Below, piece after piece: positions 7,558 to 16,821 of a stretch of 64,000 nucleotides of DNA. Position 1 is the first letter of the stretch; each line of letters opens with the position of its first letter. The stretch is from JBAZWE01 sp041658605 (GTDB lineage: Bacteria; Actinomycetota; Thermoleophilia; BMS3ABIN01): contig JBAZZU010000011.1 in assembly GCA_041658605.1 (NCBI GenBank), forward strand, positions 1 through 64,000. The letters run 5' to 3'. Made by a program: the position numbers and the translations under genes. The notes under the pieces were generated by a model. The model was given only the letters and a program-made list of their open reading frames with translations, did no database searches and was not told the origin of the DNA.

Positions 7558-9810
7558 CTAATCTTCTTCCATTCCCGGAGTCAGGCGGTATGCGTCGAAA
7601 ACCGTGTCGATACCTTTGATGCTTTCCATGGCGGTATCCAGCAGCTTGGCATCGCCGATCTCCACAACGAATTTGTCCTTCACCATGTGGTCCGGGTTTG
7701 TGCTGCACTGGGCCGAGACAATGTTGATGCCTGATTCGCTCAGAGTGCGTGAAATATCTTCGAGCAGGTGGCTGCGATCCATCGCCTCTACCAGGAATTC
7801 AGCACGGAAGGCCTTCTCTGAGGTTCCCTTCCACGCAACCTGAATAAATCTCTCACTGGCGCGCTGGTCAAGTGCTTTTGCGTTTGGACAGTCCTTGCGA
7901 TGGATGCTTACCCCTTTGCCCAGGGATATATAGCCTACAATCTTGTCGCCCGGAAGTGGTTTGCAACATTTTGCCAGCCTTATGCCAACATCAGTAATTC
8001 CATCGACGCTGATTCCAAGTTTGCCCGGAGTAGCCGTTGCTGCCCGCTCGCGGGCTGGTATTGATGTTGACTTTGTGACTACTGATGGAATGTCGCCGGT
8101 GCCATCGAGCTGATGTGTAATCCTGGTCAATACCTGTTGTGGGGAGGTCTTGCCGGTCCCAAGACTTACATATAGGTCTTCAGCCTTGAGGAATCCCATC
8201 GAACGGGTCATCTCGACGAAAGCGGTCGACGCTACGATTTTCTGGCTGGCCAGCCCTTTGCGCCTGAGTGCTTCCTGAAGAAGTTCGCGGCCTATATGTT
8301 CGGAATCCTGACGACGCTCCTTCTTGAACCATTGCCGTATCTTGTTTCTTGCCCGGGATGTCTTTACGAATGTGAGCCAGTCCCGGGACGGTCCCTGGCT
8401 TGATTTTGATGTCAGGACTTCGATGAAGTCACCGCTGTGAAGGGTATGCTGCAATGGGACGATGCGGCCGTCTACCTTGGCGCCAACACAGTGATGACCT
8501 ACATCAGTATGGACTGCGTATGCAAAATCTACCGGGGTGGATCCAGCGGCCAGACTTATTACTTCTCCCTTGGGAGTGAAGACATAGACCTCTTCTTCGA
8601 ACAGGTCGATACGAAGCGTCTTCATGAATTCCTTGGGATCCTCCGTCTCGCTTTGCCATTCCATCATCTGACGGAGCCATGCAAGTTTGTCGGCTGCCTG
8701 CTCCTTGGACTTATTTGACTTGGCCTGTTCCTTGTAAAGCCAGTGCGCGGCGATTCCATATTCCGCGGTCTGGTGCATTTTTTGAGTACGGATCTGGATT
8801 TCCAGCGGTTTGCCCTGTGGTCCGATCACGGTCGTATGCAGCGACCGGTACATATTGAATTTGGGCATGGCTATGTAGTCCTTGAAGCGCCCGGGCATCG
8901 GCTTCCAGAGGGAGTGGATTATTCCCAGGGCGCCATAACAATCCTTGACTGTTTCCACCAGGACACGCATCGCGGTGAGATCATAGATCTCATTGAATTC
9001 CTTACCGCGCTTCACCATCTTTGTGTAAATGCTGTAGAAGTGTTTGGCGCGTCCTTCGATTTGCGCCTCGATGCCCACGTTCCCCAGCTCTACCTTGAGG
9101 TACTCAGCCACCTGGGCTACATAGGTTTCCCGATCGGCACGCCTTTGGGCCACCATCTGCTGTAGTTCTGAGTATTTACGCGGATGCAATGCTCCGAACG
9201 CGAGGTCTTCAAGTTCCCACTTGATGCTGTAGATACCGAGGCGGTGGGCCAGTGGTGCATAGATCTCCAGGGTTTCTTTTGCCTTCTGTATCTGCTTCTG
9301 CTTGTCCATATAGCAGATTGTCCGCATGTTATGGGTGCGGTCCGCAAGCTTGATCAGGATCACCCTGATGTCCCTGGCCATGGCGATGATCATCTTGCGC
9401 AGGTTGTCTGCCTGTTCTTCTTCCTCGCTTTTTAGCGAAACCTTCTGCAGTTTGGTGAGGCCATCGACCAGCTCGGCCACCTCATCACCGAACATTTTGC
9501 GGATGGTGTCGACGGTTGCGGGGGTATCCTCGACGACATCATGGAGCAAGGCTGCGGCGATGGTGACACTGTCGAGCTTGAGGTCTGCGCATATTCGCGC
9601 CGTGCCCAGCGGATGGTAGATGAAATCCTCGCCGCTTTTGCGAAAACGCCCCTCGTGCTGGCTGCGTGAGTACTGGAACGCACGCGTGATCAGGTCCTGG
9701 TTAAAATCGGGATTATATTCGGAGATAGCTTTGAACAGGTCCTGAAGAGCCGCTTCTTCGGAGCCTAGATCACCTTCTCGTTTAGCGACTTGCTCAAGAA
9801 TTTTAAACAC
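7558..9810 (-). CDS. rel: Bifunctional (p)ppGpp synthetase/hydrolase, Rel type
   Basis: The protein makes and degrades the stringent-response alarmone (p)ppGpp. An N-terminal HD hydrolase domain (AALLHDVVEDT, LADRTHNMRT) is followed by the synthetase domain with the RFKDYIAMPKFNMYRSLHTT segment. The RxKD form seen here is the one found in bifunctional Rel enzymes, in contrast to ExDD in RelA. Then come EYGIAAHWLYKE, a TGS domain (VYVFTPKGEVISLAAGSTPVDFAYAVHT) and a C-terminal ACT domain. The GTG at 9810 overlaps the end of recJ by 46 bases and has GAGGGG almost touching it, so the true start may be slightly downstream. The length of about 750 residues is normal. Confidence 0.95.
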   Translation of the reverse strand: MFKILEQVAKREGDLGSEEAALQDLFKAISEYNPDFNQDLITRAFQYSRSQHEGRFRKSGEDFIYHPLGTARICADLKLDSVTIAAALLHDVVEDTPATVDTIRKMFGDEVAELVDGLTKLQKVSLKSEEEEQADNLRKMIIAMARDIRVILIKLADRTHNMRTICYMDKQKQIQKAKETLEIYAPLAHRLGIYSIKWELEDLAFGALHPRKYSELQQMVAQRRADRETYVAQVAEYLKVELGNVGIEAQIEGRAKHFYSIYTKMVKRGKEFNEIYDLTAMRVLVETVKDCYGALGIIHSLWKPMPGRFKDYIAMPKFNMYRSLHTTVIGPQGKPLEIQIRTQKMHQTAEYGIAAHWLYKEQAKSNKSKEQAADKLAWLRQMMEWQSETEDPKEFMKTLRIDLFEEEVYVFTPKGEVISLAAGSTPVDFAYAVHTDVGHHCVGAKVDGRIVPLQHTLHSGDFIEVLTSKSSQGPSRDWLTFVKTSRARNKIRQWFKKERRQDSEHIGRELLQEALRRKGLASQKIVASTAFVEMTRSMGFLKAEDLYVSLGTGKTSPQQVLTRITHQLDGTGDIPSVVTKSTSIPARERAATATPGKLGISVDGITDVGIRLAKCCKPLPGDKIVGYISLGKGVSIHRKDCPNAKALDQRASERFIQVAWKGTSEKAFRAEFLVEAMDRSHLLEDISRTLSESGINIVSAQCSTNPDHMVKDKFVVEIGDAKLLDTAMESIKGIDTVFDAYRLTPGMEED

Positions 9811-12416
9811 CCCTCATAAAAGGCCTGTACCTCGTTAAATGTGGATGACCGCTCAAGACTGGTCTTCCCTGATTCGAGTAAAGTCAACATCGGCTTTCCC
9901 GATTTATTCTCGATGGAAATCAAAGACAGCTCCTCGAGTACGCGCAAACATCTCGCGACCAGCATCGGTTGGCGGAGATACTTGCCGCCCGCCAGGAGAA
10001 GCCTTTCGGTGGTTTCATCAAGGGACCAAGTTTTTCCTGTATTCAGGTGCTTATATACCCTGGTCAGGGGAGCACGTAAATCGTACTCGTGTTCAAGCAC
10101 TTTACCAGTAAATTGTACCTCATCGGCACAGTAGAATAAATGAATCCATGCGTCCGGGGCATCTTCGATCATGGACACAAGCGATCCCATTCCGGGAGGA
10201 GGATCTATGAAGACCAGGTGATCATGTGTAGACAGAAGGCCTGGATTCGAGGATGCGGTAGCGAAGTCCATCATGGAAATGGTTTGACCCGACCCAGCCG
10301 TCAGAATCGATCTTTCATTTATTACTTTCGGGCTGCAACGGGAACTCATAAGCAACAAGTTATCGATAGAGTTGTTTGCCACCGGCAATTCCTGAGAAAG
10401 CAGGTGCCTTCTGCGGGCGACGTCTGATACCAGCAGAATGACGTTCTGGCCTCCTGATACTATTTTTGCCAACTGTCCCATTATGTCGCCCTGACCGCGC
10501 CGGTCAAACAGTCTGCCTCTCAGTTGTTTTCCCAGCGACTCAAGGCTGTCCTGGTCTATTCCATCGTCGTGATTCCAGCGCGCGGGAAGCACATTCGTTT
10601 CGTTGAGAAGGCTCCATAGGCCCGCACCAGCCAGGCGTTGCGGACACTCGTAATCACATAGGCAGTCACACATGCCCTTTGGTACATCACGGTGTCCGGA
10701 TTGTGGGAAAAATTCACGCAGGATCAGCTGCGGTGCGACGGAACCGTTGAATTCGTTACGCTCGAGCCTGAAGGCGACATCCCACTTGCCGGTGGCTTTC
10801 AGCTTTTCAAGAAGATAGGCCTGGCCGAAACCAATGGCGCTTGATCTGGCGCCACCCGCTTCGACCATGCACTGCAGGTGCCTGCCGTCCCTCGTTGCAC
10901 GGGCGGCGCTGATACCGGAGCCCGTCACCAGAAGCTCAACAGACGGATTGCCGAGCCCGAAGGGCTCCATGCGGGAAAGTTCGTCGGCCAGATCGAGTGT
11001 CATCTCCCGGCCGCAGACCAGAGCGTCGACGTTGCGGGTCCGGTGGAGCTCCGTATCCGACATGACAGAGTCGGCCTGTTCTGCAAAACCATCCTGGAAG
11101 TCCTTAATATTATCCAGGCTAATTGTGAGTCCGCATGCGGCGCTGTGGCCACCGTATTTTTCCAGCAGTGGTCGAAGATTTCTCAGCAACTGGTAGAGAT
11201 CGACGCCGGGTATGCTTCGCCCGGATCCCTTGCCGAACCCCTGACCTTCGTCTTCGGCAATTACTATGACCGGACGGTTGTGGAGGTCGACGAGCCGGGA
11301 GGCTACAATCCCGATCACGCCCTCATGCCAGCCTTTAGAGCTGACAACGTAGCCACGCTGCTCTTTCCTCGGATCGGGCCAGCCGTTGATCATCGCTTCA
11401 GCCTCAGCGACCATCCGGTTTTCAATCCGCTGGCGTTCGCGATTGAAAGCATCGAGATCTCCAGCAAGTCTTTCCGCATCCTGCTCATTATCTGAGAGAA
11501 GCAATTCCAGTGCCGGGACTGGATCTTCCAGGCGGCCGGCGGCATTGATCCTTGGAGCCAGCCGGAAGGCAACCATGCCGGCGTTGATGCGCGATGGTTC
11601 GACCTGCCCCACCCGCATCAAATGGATCAGACCCGGCCTGTGGGTCCGCGCAAGCTGGACGAGGCCGCGTTTGACGAGATTGCGGTTCTCATCAAGCAAT
11701 GGCACGCAGTCGGCTATTGTGCCGAGCGCTACCAGGTCCAGCAATTTCTGCAGGGACGGGTGCAGGCTCTCTTCCCGGCCAGTCGGACCAGGCCCGGCCA
11801 GGAGTCCCTGCGCCACCTTGAAAGCCAGACCGACTCCGGCAAGCTCCTTGAAAGGATAATCGCATAGCAGGGGAGATATGATCGGTGCGGCGGGAATATT
11901 CTCTTCTGCGGGCAGATGATGGTCGATGACAATTGATTCCATGCCCAGCTCAGTGGCACGCGCGAGCTGTTCCCTGGCGCTGATGCCGCAGTCAACCGTG
12001 ATAAGAAGTTCGCAGCCGTCTGCCGCGATCTTTTCCACAGTAGATTTCGCTATACCGTAACCTTCGCGGAAACGATTTGGAAGATGGAAGCTGACTGCGG
12101 CTCCCAGCTCCTCCAGTACGGTAACAAGCAATGCGGTCGAGGTAATGCCATCTACATCATAGTCTCCATGCACACATATTTTTTTGCCTGAAGCGGCGGC
12201 CGTCCTGATGAGTGTGCATACCCTGTCCATTTCAGGAAAGAGAAAAGGATCATATAGCTCGCCCATGGGAGAGAGAAAGCGGCTGGCGGTTTCAGGTTCA
12301 AAATAGCCGCGACGGACCAGCACGGTAGCCAGTATCTCGCTGACGCCAAGGCTTTGGGTAAGCTCTCTGACGGAGTCATAAGGTAGTGGGGCGGTATGCC
12401 ATGTGGCAGAGTACAT
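9765..12416 (-). CDS. recJ: Single-stranded-DNA-specific exonuclease RecJ with extended C-terminus
   Basis: RecJ is a 5'-3' ssDNA exonuclease in recombination and mismatch repair. The DHH phosphoesterase motifs are clear: CVHGDYDVDGITSTALL, SIVIDHHLP and the DHHA1 motif GSGRSIPGVDLYQLL with GGHSAACGLTI. RINAAGRL is also present. The core ends near residue 570; about 310 further residues follow, as in the long RecJ proteins of many Gram-positives. This tail has a cysteine cluster (CDCLCDYECPQR) and HLVFIDPPPGMGSLV. The frame opens at a TTG at 12452; the ATG at 12416 is chosen because TAGGA lies seven bases upstream and the product then starts MYSATWH. It is followed by rel in an overlapping arrangement. 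Confidence 0.92.
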   Translation of the reverse strand: MYSATWHTAPLPYDSVRELTQSLGVSEILATVLVRRGYFEPETASRFLSPMGELYDPFLFPEMDRVCTLIRTAAASGKKICVHGDYDVDGITSTALLVTVLEELGAAVSFHLPNRFREGYGIAKSTVEKIAADGCELLITVDCGISAREQLARATELGMESIVIDHHLPAEENIPAAPIISPLLCDYPFKELAGVGLAFKVAQGLLAGPGPTGREESLHPSLQKLLDLVALGTIADCVPLLDENRNLVKRGLVQLARTHRPGLIHLMRVGQVEPSRINAGMVAFRLAPRINAAGRLEDPVPALELLLSDNEQDAERLAGDLDAFNRERQRIENRMVAEAEAMINGWPDPRKEQRGYVVSSKGWHEGVIGIVASRLVDLHNRPVIVIAEDEGQGFGKGSGRSIPGVDLYQLLRNLRPLLEKYGGHSAACGLTISLDNIKDFQDGFAEQADSVMSDTELHRTRNVDALVCGREMTLDLADELSRMEPFGLGNPSVELLVTGSGISAARATRDGRHLQCMVEAGGARSSAIGFGQAYLLEKLKATGKWDVAFRLERNEFNGSVAPQLILREFFPQSGHRDVPKGMCDCLCDYECPQRLAGAGLWSLLNETNVLPARWNHDDGIDQDSLESLGKQLRGRLFDRRGQGDIMGQLAKIVSGGQNVILLVSDVARRRHLLSQELPVANNSIDNLLLMSSRCSPKVINERSILTAGSGQTISMMDFATASSNPGLLSTHDHLVFIDPPPGMGSLVSMIEDAPDAWIHLFYCADEVQFTGKVLEHEYDLRAPLTRVYKHLNTGKTWSLDETTERLLLAGGKYLRQPMLVARCLRVLEELSLISIENKSGKPMLTLLESGKTSLERSSTFNEVQAFYEGCLKFLSKSLNEKVI

Positions 12417-12587
12417 CAGCAGCATCCTAACAACCACGCCAGATGGAAACAAACATGCCCGGCAGTTGCGCGTGCCGATGTTGTTAGCGCCGCCAGAAAA
12501 CGGGAAACATAATTATGGATGCTTCATTGGTTTCTGGCATAATGTTCCGGGACGCGATAAGAGCGTCCTTTTATAAGGAGGTGAACT

Positions 12588-12812
12588 ATGCTGCGAGATA
12601 GAGTTGAACAGGCTTTGGAGAAGATCAGGCCCGCCCTGCAGGCAGACGGCGGCGACCTTGAACTTGTGGATGTAACCGACGAAGGCAAAGTGACCGTACG
12701 ACTTACGGGAGCTTGTGGTAGTTGCCCGATGTCCCAGATGACACTCAAGATGGGTGTTGAGCAGAGACTTCGTCAGGAGGTTCCAGAAGTGGAGACGGTT
12801 GAGGCTATTTAG
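12588..12812 (+). CDS. NifU-like C-terminal-domain protein (Fe-S cluster scaffold/carrier)
   Basis: The 74-residue protein is a stand-alone NifU C-terminal domain: RVEQALEKIRPALQADGGDLELVDV, then the cluster-binding CxxC in GACGSCPMSQMTLKMGVE, and a family-typical end VETVEAI. Such proteins carry or assemble [4Fe-4S] clusters for apo-enzymes. LeuC and the dehydratase elsewhere in the window are possible clients. A strong ribosome-binding site (AAGGAGGTG) precedes the ATG and a strong terminator follows, so it is a single-gene unit divergent from recJ. Confidence 0.92.
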   Translation: MLRDRVEQALEKIRPALQADGGDLELVDVTDEGKVTVRLTGACGSCPMSQMTLKMGVEQRLRQEVPEVETVEAI

Positions 12813-12865
12813 AAACGCTATTACAGCGCTTCTTGTGGCAACTGTTTCACAATTCCTGATTAATA

Positions 12866-12898
12866 AAAAAAGCGGCTGAGAAATCGGCCGCTTTTTTG
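12866..12898 (+). terminator. Intrinsic terminator after the NifU-like gene
   Basis: AAAAAGCGGC (ending at 12876) pairs with GCCGCTTTTT (from 12887) around a 10-base loop, and the 3' arm runs into a T tract. The A tract on the other side lets it work in both directions, so it may also end the minus-strand peptide gene at 12915. Confidence 0.88.
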
Positions 12899-12914
12899 TT
12901 CAGCATATAATTTA

Positions 12915-13031
12915 TCAGGGCTGTGGTGGTGGCGGCACAGTTATACTGCACGAAAAATTCACACAATCAAAAGTTATGTTCCTGATGTTATCCTTCTTCG
13001 TAAGAACAGGCTTTTCGTAAGTTGTCTTCAT
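12915..13031 (-). CDS. 38-residue peptide with RiPP (lasso-type) leader motif, orphan precursor candidate
   Basis: A small gene with a very strong ribosome-binding site (AAGGAGGTG, 13049-13041, nine bases before ATG). The product starts MKTTYEKPVLTKKDNIRNIT, continues FDCVNFSCSITV and ends PPPPQP. The N-terminal half fits the YxxPxL....(x)T leader pattern that RRE/PqqD-like proteins recognise in lasso and related RiPP precursors, with Asp where Gly is usual. The C-terminal half has two cysteines and a proline run. If cleaved after the usual T-x site, the core would lack the Asp/Glu at positions 7-9 that a classical lasso ring needs, so another modification, or none, must be considered. Two TATAAT-like boxes lie upstream (13055-13100). 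No modification enzyme is nearby. Confidence 0.6.
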   Translation of the reverse strand: MKTTYEKPVLTKKDNIRNITFDCVNFSCSITVPPPPQP

Positions 13032-13167
13032 TTATCCGGCCACCTCCTTCAGTCTGGCTGATTTCTGATTATAAAGCATGAGTATTATACTACGCTTTAG
13101 TTGATTTGAATAGACCCCAGTGGGTCACTGGGCTTCCAGTCAGTGGTTTCCGATGCCCGATTCTTTA

Positions 13168-15243
13168 CTACTCTTCTCTTTCTGCCTGGACCTGATCGAT
13201 GATCTTTTGAGCCAGATGTGCAGGGACTTCCATGTAATGGAGAAAATCCATCGTGTAATCGCCGCGGCCTCCCGTCATGGAACGCAGGTCTGGCGCATAT
13301 GTGAGCATTTCTGCCAGAGGCACCTCCGAGTTGATCTGGCTCATCCTGCCCGTTGGTTCCATTCCCAATACCTTGCCCCGGCGTGAGTTCATATCACCGA
13401 TAACATCCCCGACACTATCCTCGGGTACGGTTATATGAACTGTCATTATCGGTTCAAGGATCACTGGGGTGGCGTTAGCGACCGCCTTTTTCAGGCCCAT
13501 GGATGCGGCTATTTTAAAGGCCATCTCGGATGAATCCACGGGATGATGAGATCCGTCATAGACCTTCACCCTGATATCGACCAGGGGACTTCCGGATAGC
13601 TCACCCTCCTTCATCGCTTCGATGACGCCTTTTTCAACCGCCGGAATAAAGCCACGCGGTATTACGCCGCCGACTACATTGTCGACGAATTCAAAGCCTT
13701 CACCGCTGGTAAGCGGTTCAACCTCAAGCCAGCAGTCACCGTACTGGCCGCGTCCGCCCGTCTGTTTCTTGTATTTGCCCTGCGCTTTTGCGCCGTTACG
13801 TATGGTTTCAAGATAGGGCACACGGGGCGGCTTAAGCTCTACCTCGACTCCAAAACGGCGCTTCATACGCTCTACAACCACCTCGACATGTACCTGGCTC
13901 AAGCCCGAGATTATGAGCTCGTTGGTCTGCGAGTCGCGTCTGACCACCAGCGTGGGGTCCTCTTCCTGCAGGCGCTTGAGCGATGTGCCGATCTTTTCCT
14001 CATCACCTTTGTTCTTTGGCTCCACGGCAAACGACATGACTGGATTAGGAAAATCCATAGCTGCGAAGGTGACTGATCCGCCCTCGTTGCATAGTGAATC
14101 TCCCGTGTTGGTCGCCTTGAGCTTTGCGATAGCACCGATGTCACCGGGGCCGATAACATCCAGAGTGCTATTGTCTTTTCCCTGTAACCTCAGCAGCTTG
14201 CCGATATGCTCCTTCGTCTTGCTCACTGGATTATAGACATTGCTGTCGCTTCTGATCTCGCCGGAATATACCCTGAAAATGTTAATTCTGCCGCTGAACG
14301 GGTCGGCCATCGTCTTGGCGACAAAGGCGGCCAGTGGACCATCGGATTTGCACTCGAGCATAATCTCATCACCGGATGACCCGTCTATGGCCTTTTTCCC
14401 TCCATGCTTCACGGGTGAGGGGATAGCATCGACAATAAGGTTCATCAATAAATCGATGCCGATGGTCTTTGTAGCGCTTCCTGCGCCCACTGGAAAGACA
14501 GTCCCTGCCGCGACGCCTGCCTTGAGTGCGGAAAAAAGTTCTTCGTTACTCATGTCCTGACCTTCAAGATACTTTTCCATGACGGCGTCATCGTTTTCGG
14601 CGACCACATCCATGAGTTTATCGCGGTATTCCTCAACCTGGTCGGCCATTTCGGCAGGTATTTCAATGTCGCTGACTTTGCCATCTTCATAGTGGTAAGC
14701 CTTCTGGGTCAAGAGATCGATAACACCGCTGAAGTTGTCTTCCGCACCGATGGGAAGCTGTGCGGCGACAGCACCCTGTCCAAAGCTTTCCTGCAACTGC
14801 TCTACAGCCGCGAAGAAATCCGCACGTTCGCGGTCCATCATATTCACGAAAATCAGTCTGCTGACATCGTTGTCCTCACAGTTTTTCCAGAGCCGCTCGT
14901 GCTGTACCTCGACGCCATGGGTTGCGTTTACCGTGAGGATGGCACCTTCCACAACATGGAGAGCAGCGATTGTGTCAGCATGAAAACTTGGGTCTCCCGG
15001 GGTGTCGAAAATGCTAATGCTGCGGTCTCTCCAGGAGAAGTGACAAAGCGTGCCTGATATGGAGTGCTGGCGTTTCTTCTCATCATCATCCCAGTCGGCC
15101 ACCGTGGTACCCTGATCGATAGAACCCAGGCGATTCACTGCGCCGGATTTGAAAAGGATGGCTTCGGTGAGGCAGGTCTTGCCGGTTCCACGGTGGCCGA
15201 CTACAGCTACGTTTCTTATTTTTGCGGGATCAACAGCGGGCAT
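13168..15243 (-). CDS. Elongation factor G-like translational GTPase (EF-G paralogue)
   Basis: A full-length EF-G-family protein of about 691 residues: GTPase domain, domain II (DPFSGRINIFRVYSGEI), domains III-V (VEVVVERMKRRFGVEVELKPPRVPYLETI, MNSRRGKVLGM). The G motifs differ from canonical EF-G: G1 is GHRGTGKTCL instead of AHIDHGKTT, G3 is DTPGD instead of DTPGH, and G4 is NMMDRERAD instead of NKMD. These variants mark the EF-G-like side group rather than the housekeeping factor; the cellular role is not established. The ATG at 15243 is chosen over an upstream one (15252) because AAAGGAGTT lies seven bases before it. Confidence 0.9.
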   Translation of the reverse strand: MPAVDPAKIRNVAVVGHRGTGKTCLTEAILFKSGAVNRLGSIDQGTTVADWDDDEKKRQHSISGTLCHFSWRDRSISIFDTPGDPSFHADTIAALHVVEGAILTVNATHGVEVQHERLWKNCEDNDVSRLIFVNMMDRERADFFAAVEQLQESFGQGAVAAQLPIGAEDNFSGVIDLLTQKAYHYEDGKVSDIEIPAEMADQVEEYRDKLMDVVAENDDAVMEKYLEGQDMSNEELFSALKAGVAAGTVFPVGAGSATKTIGIDLLMNLIVDAIPSPVKHGGKKAIDGSSGDEIMLECKSDGPLAAFVAKTMADPFSGRINIFRVYSGEIRSDSNVYNPVSKTKEHIGKLLRLQGKDNSTLDVIGPGDIGAIAKLKATNTGDSLCNEGGSVTFAAMDFPNPVMSFAVEPKNKGDEEKIGTSLKRLQEEDPTLVVRRDSQTNELIISGLSQVHVEVVVERMKRRFGVEVELKPPRVPYLETIRNGAKAQGKYKKQTGGRGQYGDCWLEVEPLTSGEGFEFVDNVVGGVIPRGFIPAVEKGVIEAMKEGELSGSPLVDIRVKVYDGSHHPVDSSEMAFKIAASMGLKKAVANATPVILEPIMTVHITVPEDSVGDVIGDMNSRRGKVLGMEPTGRMSQINSEVPLAEMLTYAPDLRSMTGGRGDYTMDFLHYMEVPAHLAQKIIDQVQAEREE

Positions 15244-15414
15244 AAGAAACAACTCCTTTGGTTGAAAAATATTATTGGCCGGGGGCTATGTCCACAAATA
15301 TGGAAAAAGCCCGCCAGGAAAGGAATTTTATCCCTTTAAAATTTGGATTGCCATAGGGAAATGAAAATGAAGTTGAAAGATGGCGGATGCGGGACTAGCT
15401 TTCAATGGTTATCT

Positions 15415-16389
15415 TTAATCCTTTCTTTGAATCCCAGCAGCCTTTACGGCGATATGCTTGACTGAATGAACCACGGTCTTCGTGGATAGATCGACAACAT
15501 ACAGGGTTCCATCCTTTCCTGGCATGAAGCCGGTCACAAACATGTACTTTCCATCTTCACTGAAGTCGGCATCATAAAAAACGTCATCCGGTTCCGCTGT
15601 CAGCCGGTAAATGCCCGCAATGGAGAGATCGGCCGCGCTTACCTCGATGATATTTCCCCTGGCAAGGACATAAACCAGTCTTCCGTCGGGAGACATGACT
15701 GCTTCATGAATCTCCTGCACCGGAAGCGAAACCGTTTTCTCATTCAGGTTTGCAGGCCATCTGGTCTTAAGGAGCTGCAAAGTGCCGCTTCCATCTCCCG
15801 ATATATATGCAGACAATCCGTCCGGTGACCAGGCGATACCGGTCACATGGGCAAGTTCGGGGATTGTTATTACTGCATCCAGCAGCTTGTCATTTGCAGG
15901 GTCTAATATAAACAGCGTGCCGAAACCGCTGGCGGGCGCCTTGTCTGCGGCATAGAGCCTGCCATCTGGTCCGGATGCCAGCATCGACAGGCTTGAAGCC
16001 GGCGTCTCGATAGTCACGCCGCTGTCTATCCAGTTATTGCCATCCCAGCGGAACTTATCTATGACGCCGTTCGCGCCGCTGGCCACATACATGGATCCGC
16101 CGTCTTGTGTGACGAACATGTCGCTGGGAGCCGCCGCGCTTGTCTGCTCCACGGTCTTCTCAACATAGCCGCTGATGTTGTCATAAATGCGGATACTGCC
16201 CCAGCCCTCAACGGGTCCATTCTCATCAGCTATATAGAGGAGTGCTTTCTGCCAGCCTCCACTGCGGTCCACTTCGACCCGCTCGGGGGCCGACGTATCG
16301 GGCGGCTGGTCCGTGCAGCCAGTCATCAACAGAAAACATGAGAGGATAAAAGTGGTTAGCACGTACCCTGCGGATTTGCGCTGAATCAT
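15415..16389 (-). CDS. Lipoprotein with seven-bladed beta-propeller-like repeats (YncE-like)
   Basis: The 324-residue product has a lipoprotein signal peptide with a lipobox ending in LMTGC (cysteine about residue 25). The remainder consists of repeated blades with motifs such as DMFVTQDGGSMYVAS, GIAWSPDGLSAYISGDGSG, EAVMSPDGRLVYVLARGN and DADFSEDGKYMFVTG. This is the pattern of YncE/lactonase-type propellers (SPDGxxxYV). No catalytic residues are recognised. It is probably anchored on the outer face of the membrane; the ligand is unknown. It stands alone, convergent with nothing and divergent from the zinc-ribbon gene. Confidence 0.78.
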   Translation of the reverse strand: MIQRKSAGYVLTTFILSCFLLMTGCTDQPPDTSAPERVEVDRSGGWQKALLYIADENGPVEGWGSIRIYDNISGYVEKTVEQTSAAAPSDMFVTQDGGSMYVASGANGVIDKFRWDGNNWIDSGVTIETPASSLSMLASGPDGRLYAADKAPASGFGTLFILDPANDKLLDAVITIPELAHVTGIAWSPDGLSAYISGDGSGTLQLLKTRWPANLNEKTVSLPVQEIHEAVMSPDGRLVYVLARGNIIEVSAADLSIAGIYRLTAEPDDVFYDADFSEDGKYMFVTGFMPGKDGTLYVVDLSTKTVVHSVKHIAVKAAGIQRKD

Positions 16390-16533
16390 GAAACCTGAGC
16401 CTCCATTTTATGATTTGCATCACTTTATACCACTAAAGTCATGGTATCGCGGTTTGGGTGTTGCTAAACAGGGAATATTTCTTATGTATGAAGTGCTGTC
16501 TATTTATTCATTTCAGGCGGTAGAGGAGTAGCG

Positions 16534-16770
16534 ATGCCAACCAATTGTCCAGGAAGCGATGTAACCATAACCACAATAAACTGCCCGAAATGCGGGGAAG
16601 AGGTGGAGCTGTTTACGGGAGATTCAAAGGCAAAATGTCCCGGTTGCGGTATATCGGTGCGCCGGGAAGTGGCGTCCTGCATTGAATGGTGTCCGGGCGC
16701 GAGTGAATGTTTCCGGCATGTGTTTGAAGAAGACAGAGCCCGCGAAGAGAAGGAAGCGTCTGAAGACTGA
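16534..16770 (+). CDS. Small zinc-ribbon protein
   Basis: A 78-residue soluble protein with two CxxC knuckles (CPKCGEEVELF and CPGCGISV) forming a zinc ribbon, then a second cysteine group SCIEWCPGASECF (C-x3-C-x5-C) and an acidic tail. The last group may bind another metal or cluster; I cannot name a family with confidence. The ribosome-binding site GAGGAG is strong. A terminator follows at 16822, so it is a single-gene unit. Confidence 0.75.
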   Translation: MPTNCPGSDVTITTINCPKCGEEVELFTGDSKAKCPGCGISVRREVASCIEWCPGASECFRHVFEEDRAREEKEASED

Positions 16771-16821
16771 AAGAAGCAAGATAGCCTGCTCTTAATACCT
16801 GCAAACAAATACTTTTTCAAT

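Noticed and set aside
12915..13031. Reading the small peptide as a true lasso peptide
   Set aside because: After cleavage at the usual T-x site the core has no Asp/Glu at positions 7-9 and no cyclase or protease genes nearby. Kept only as a generic RiPP-like candidate.
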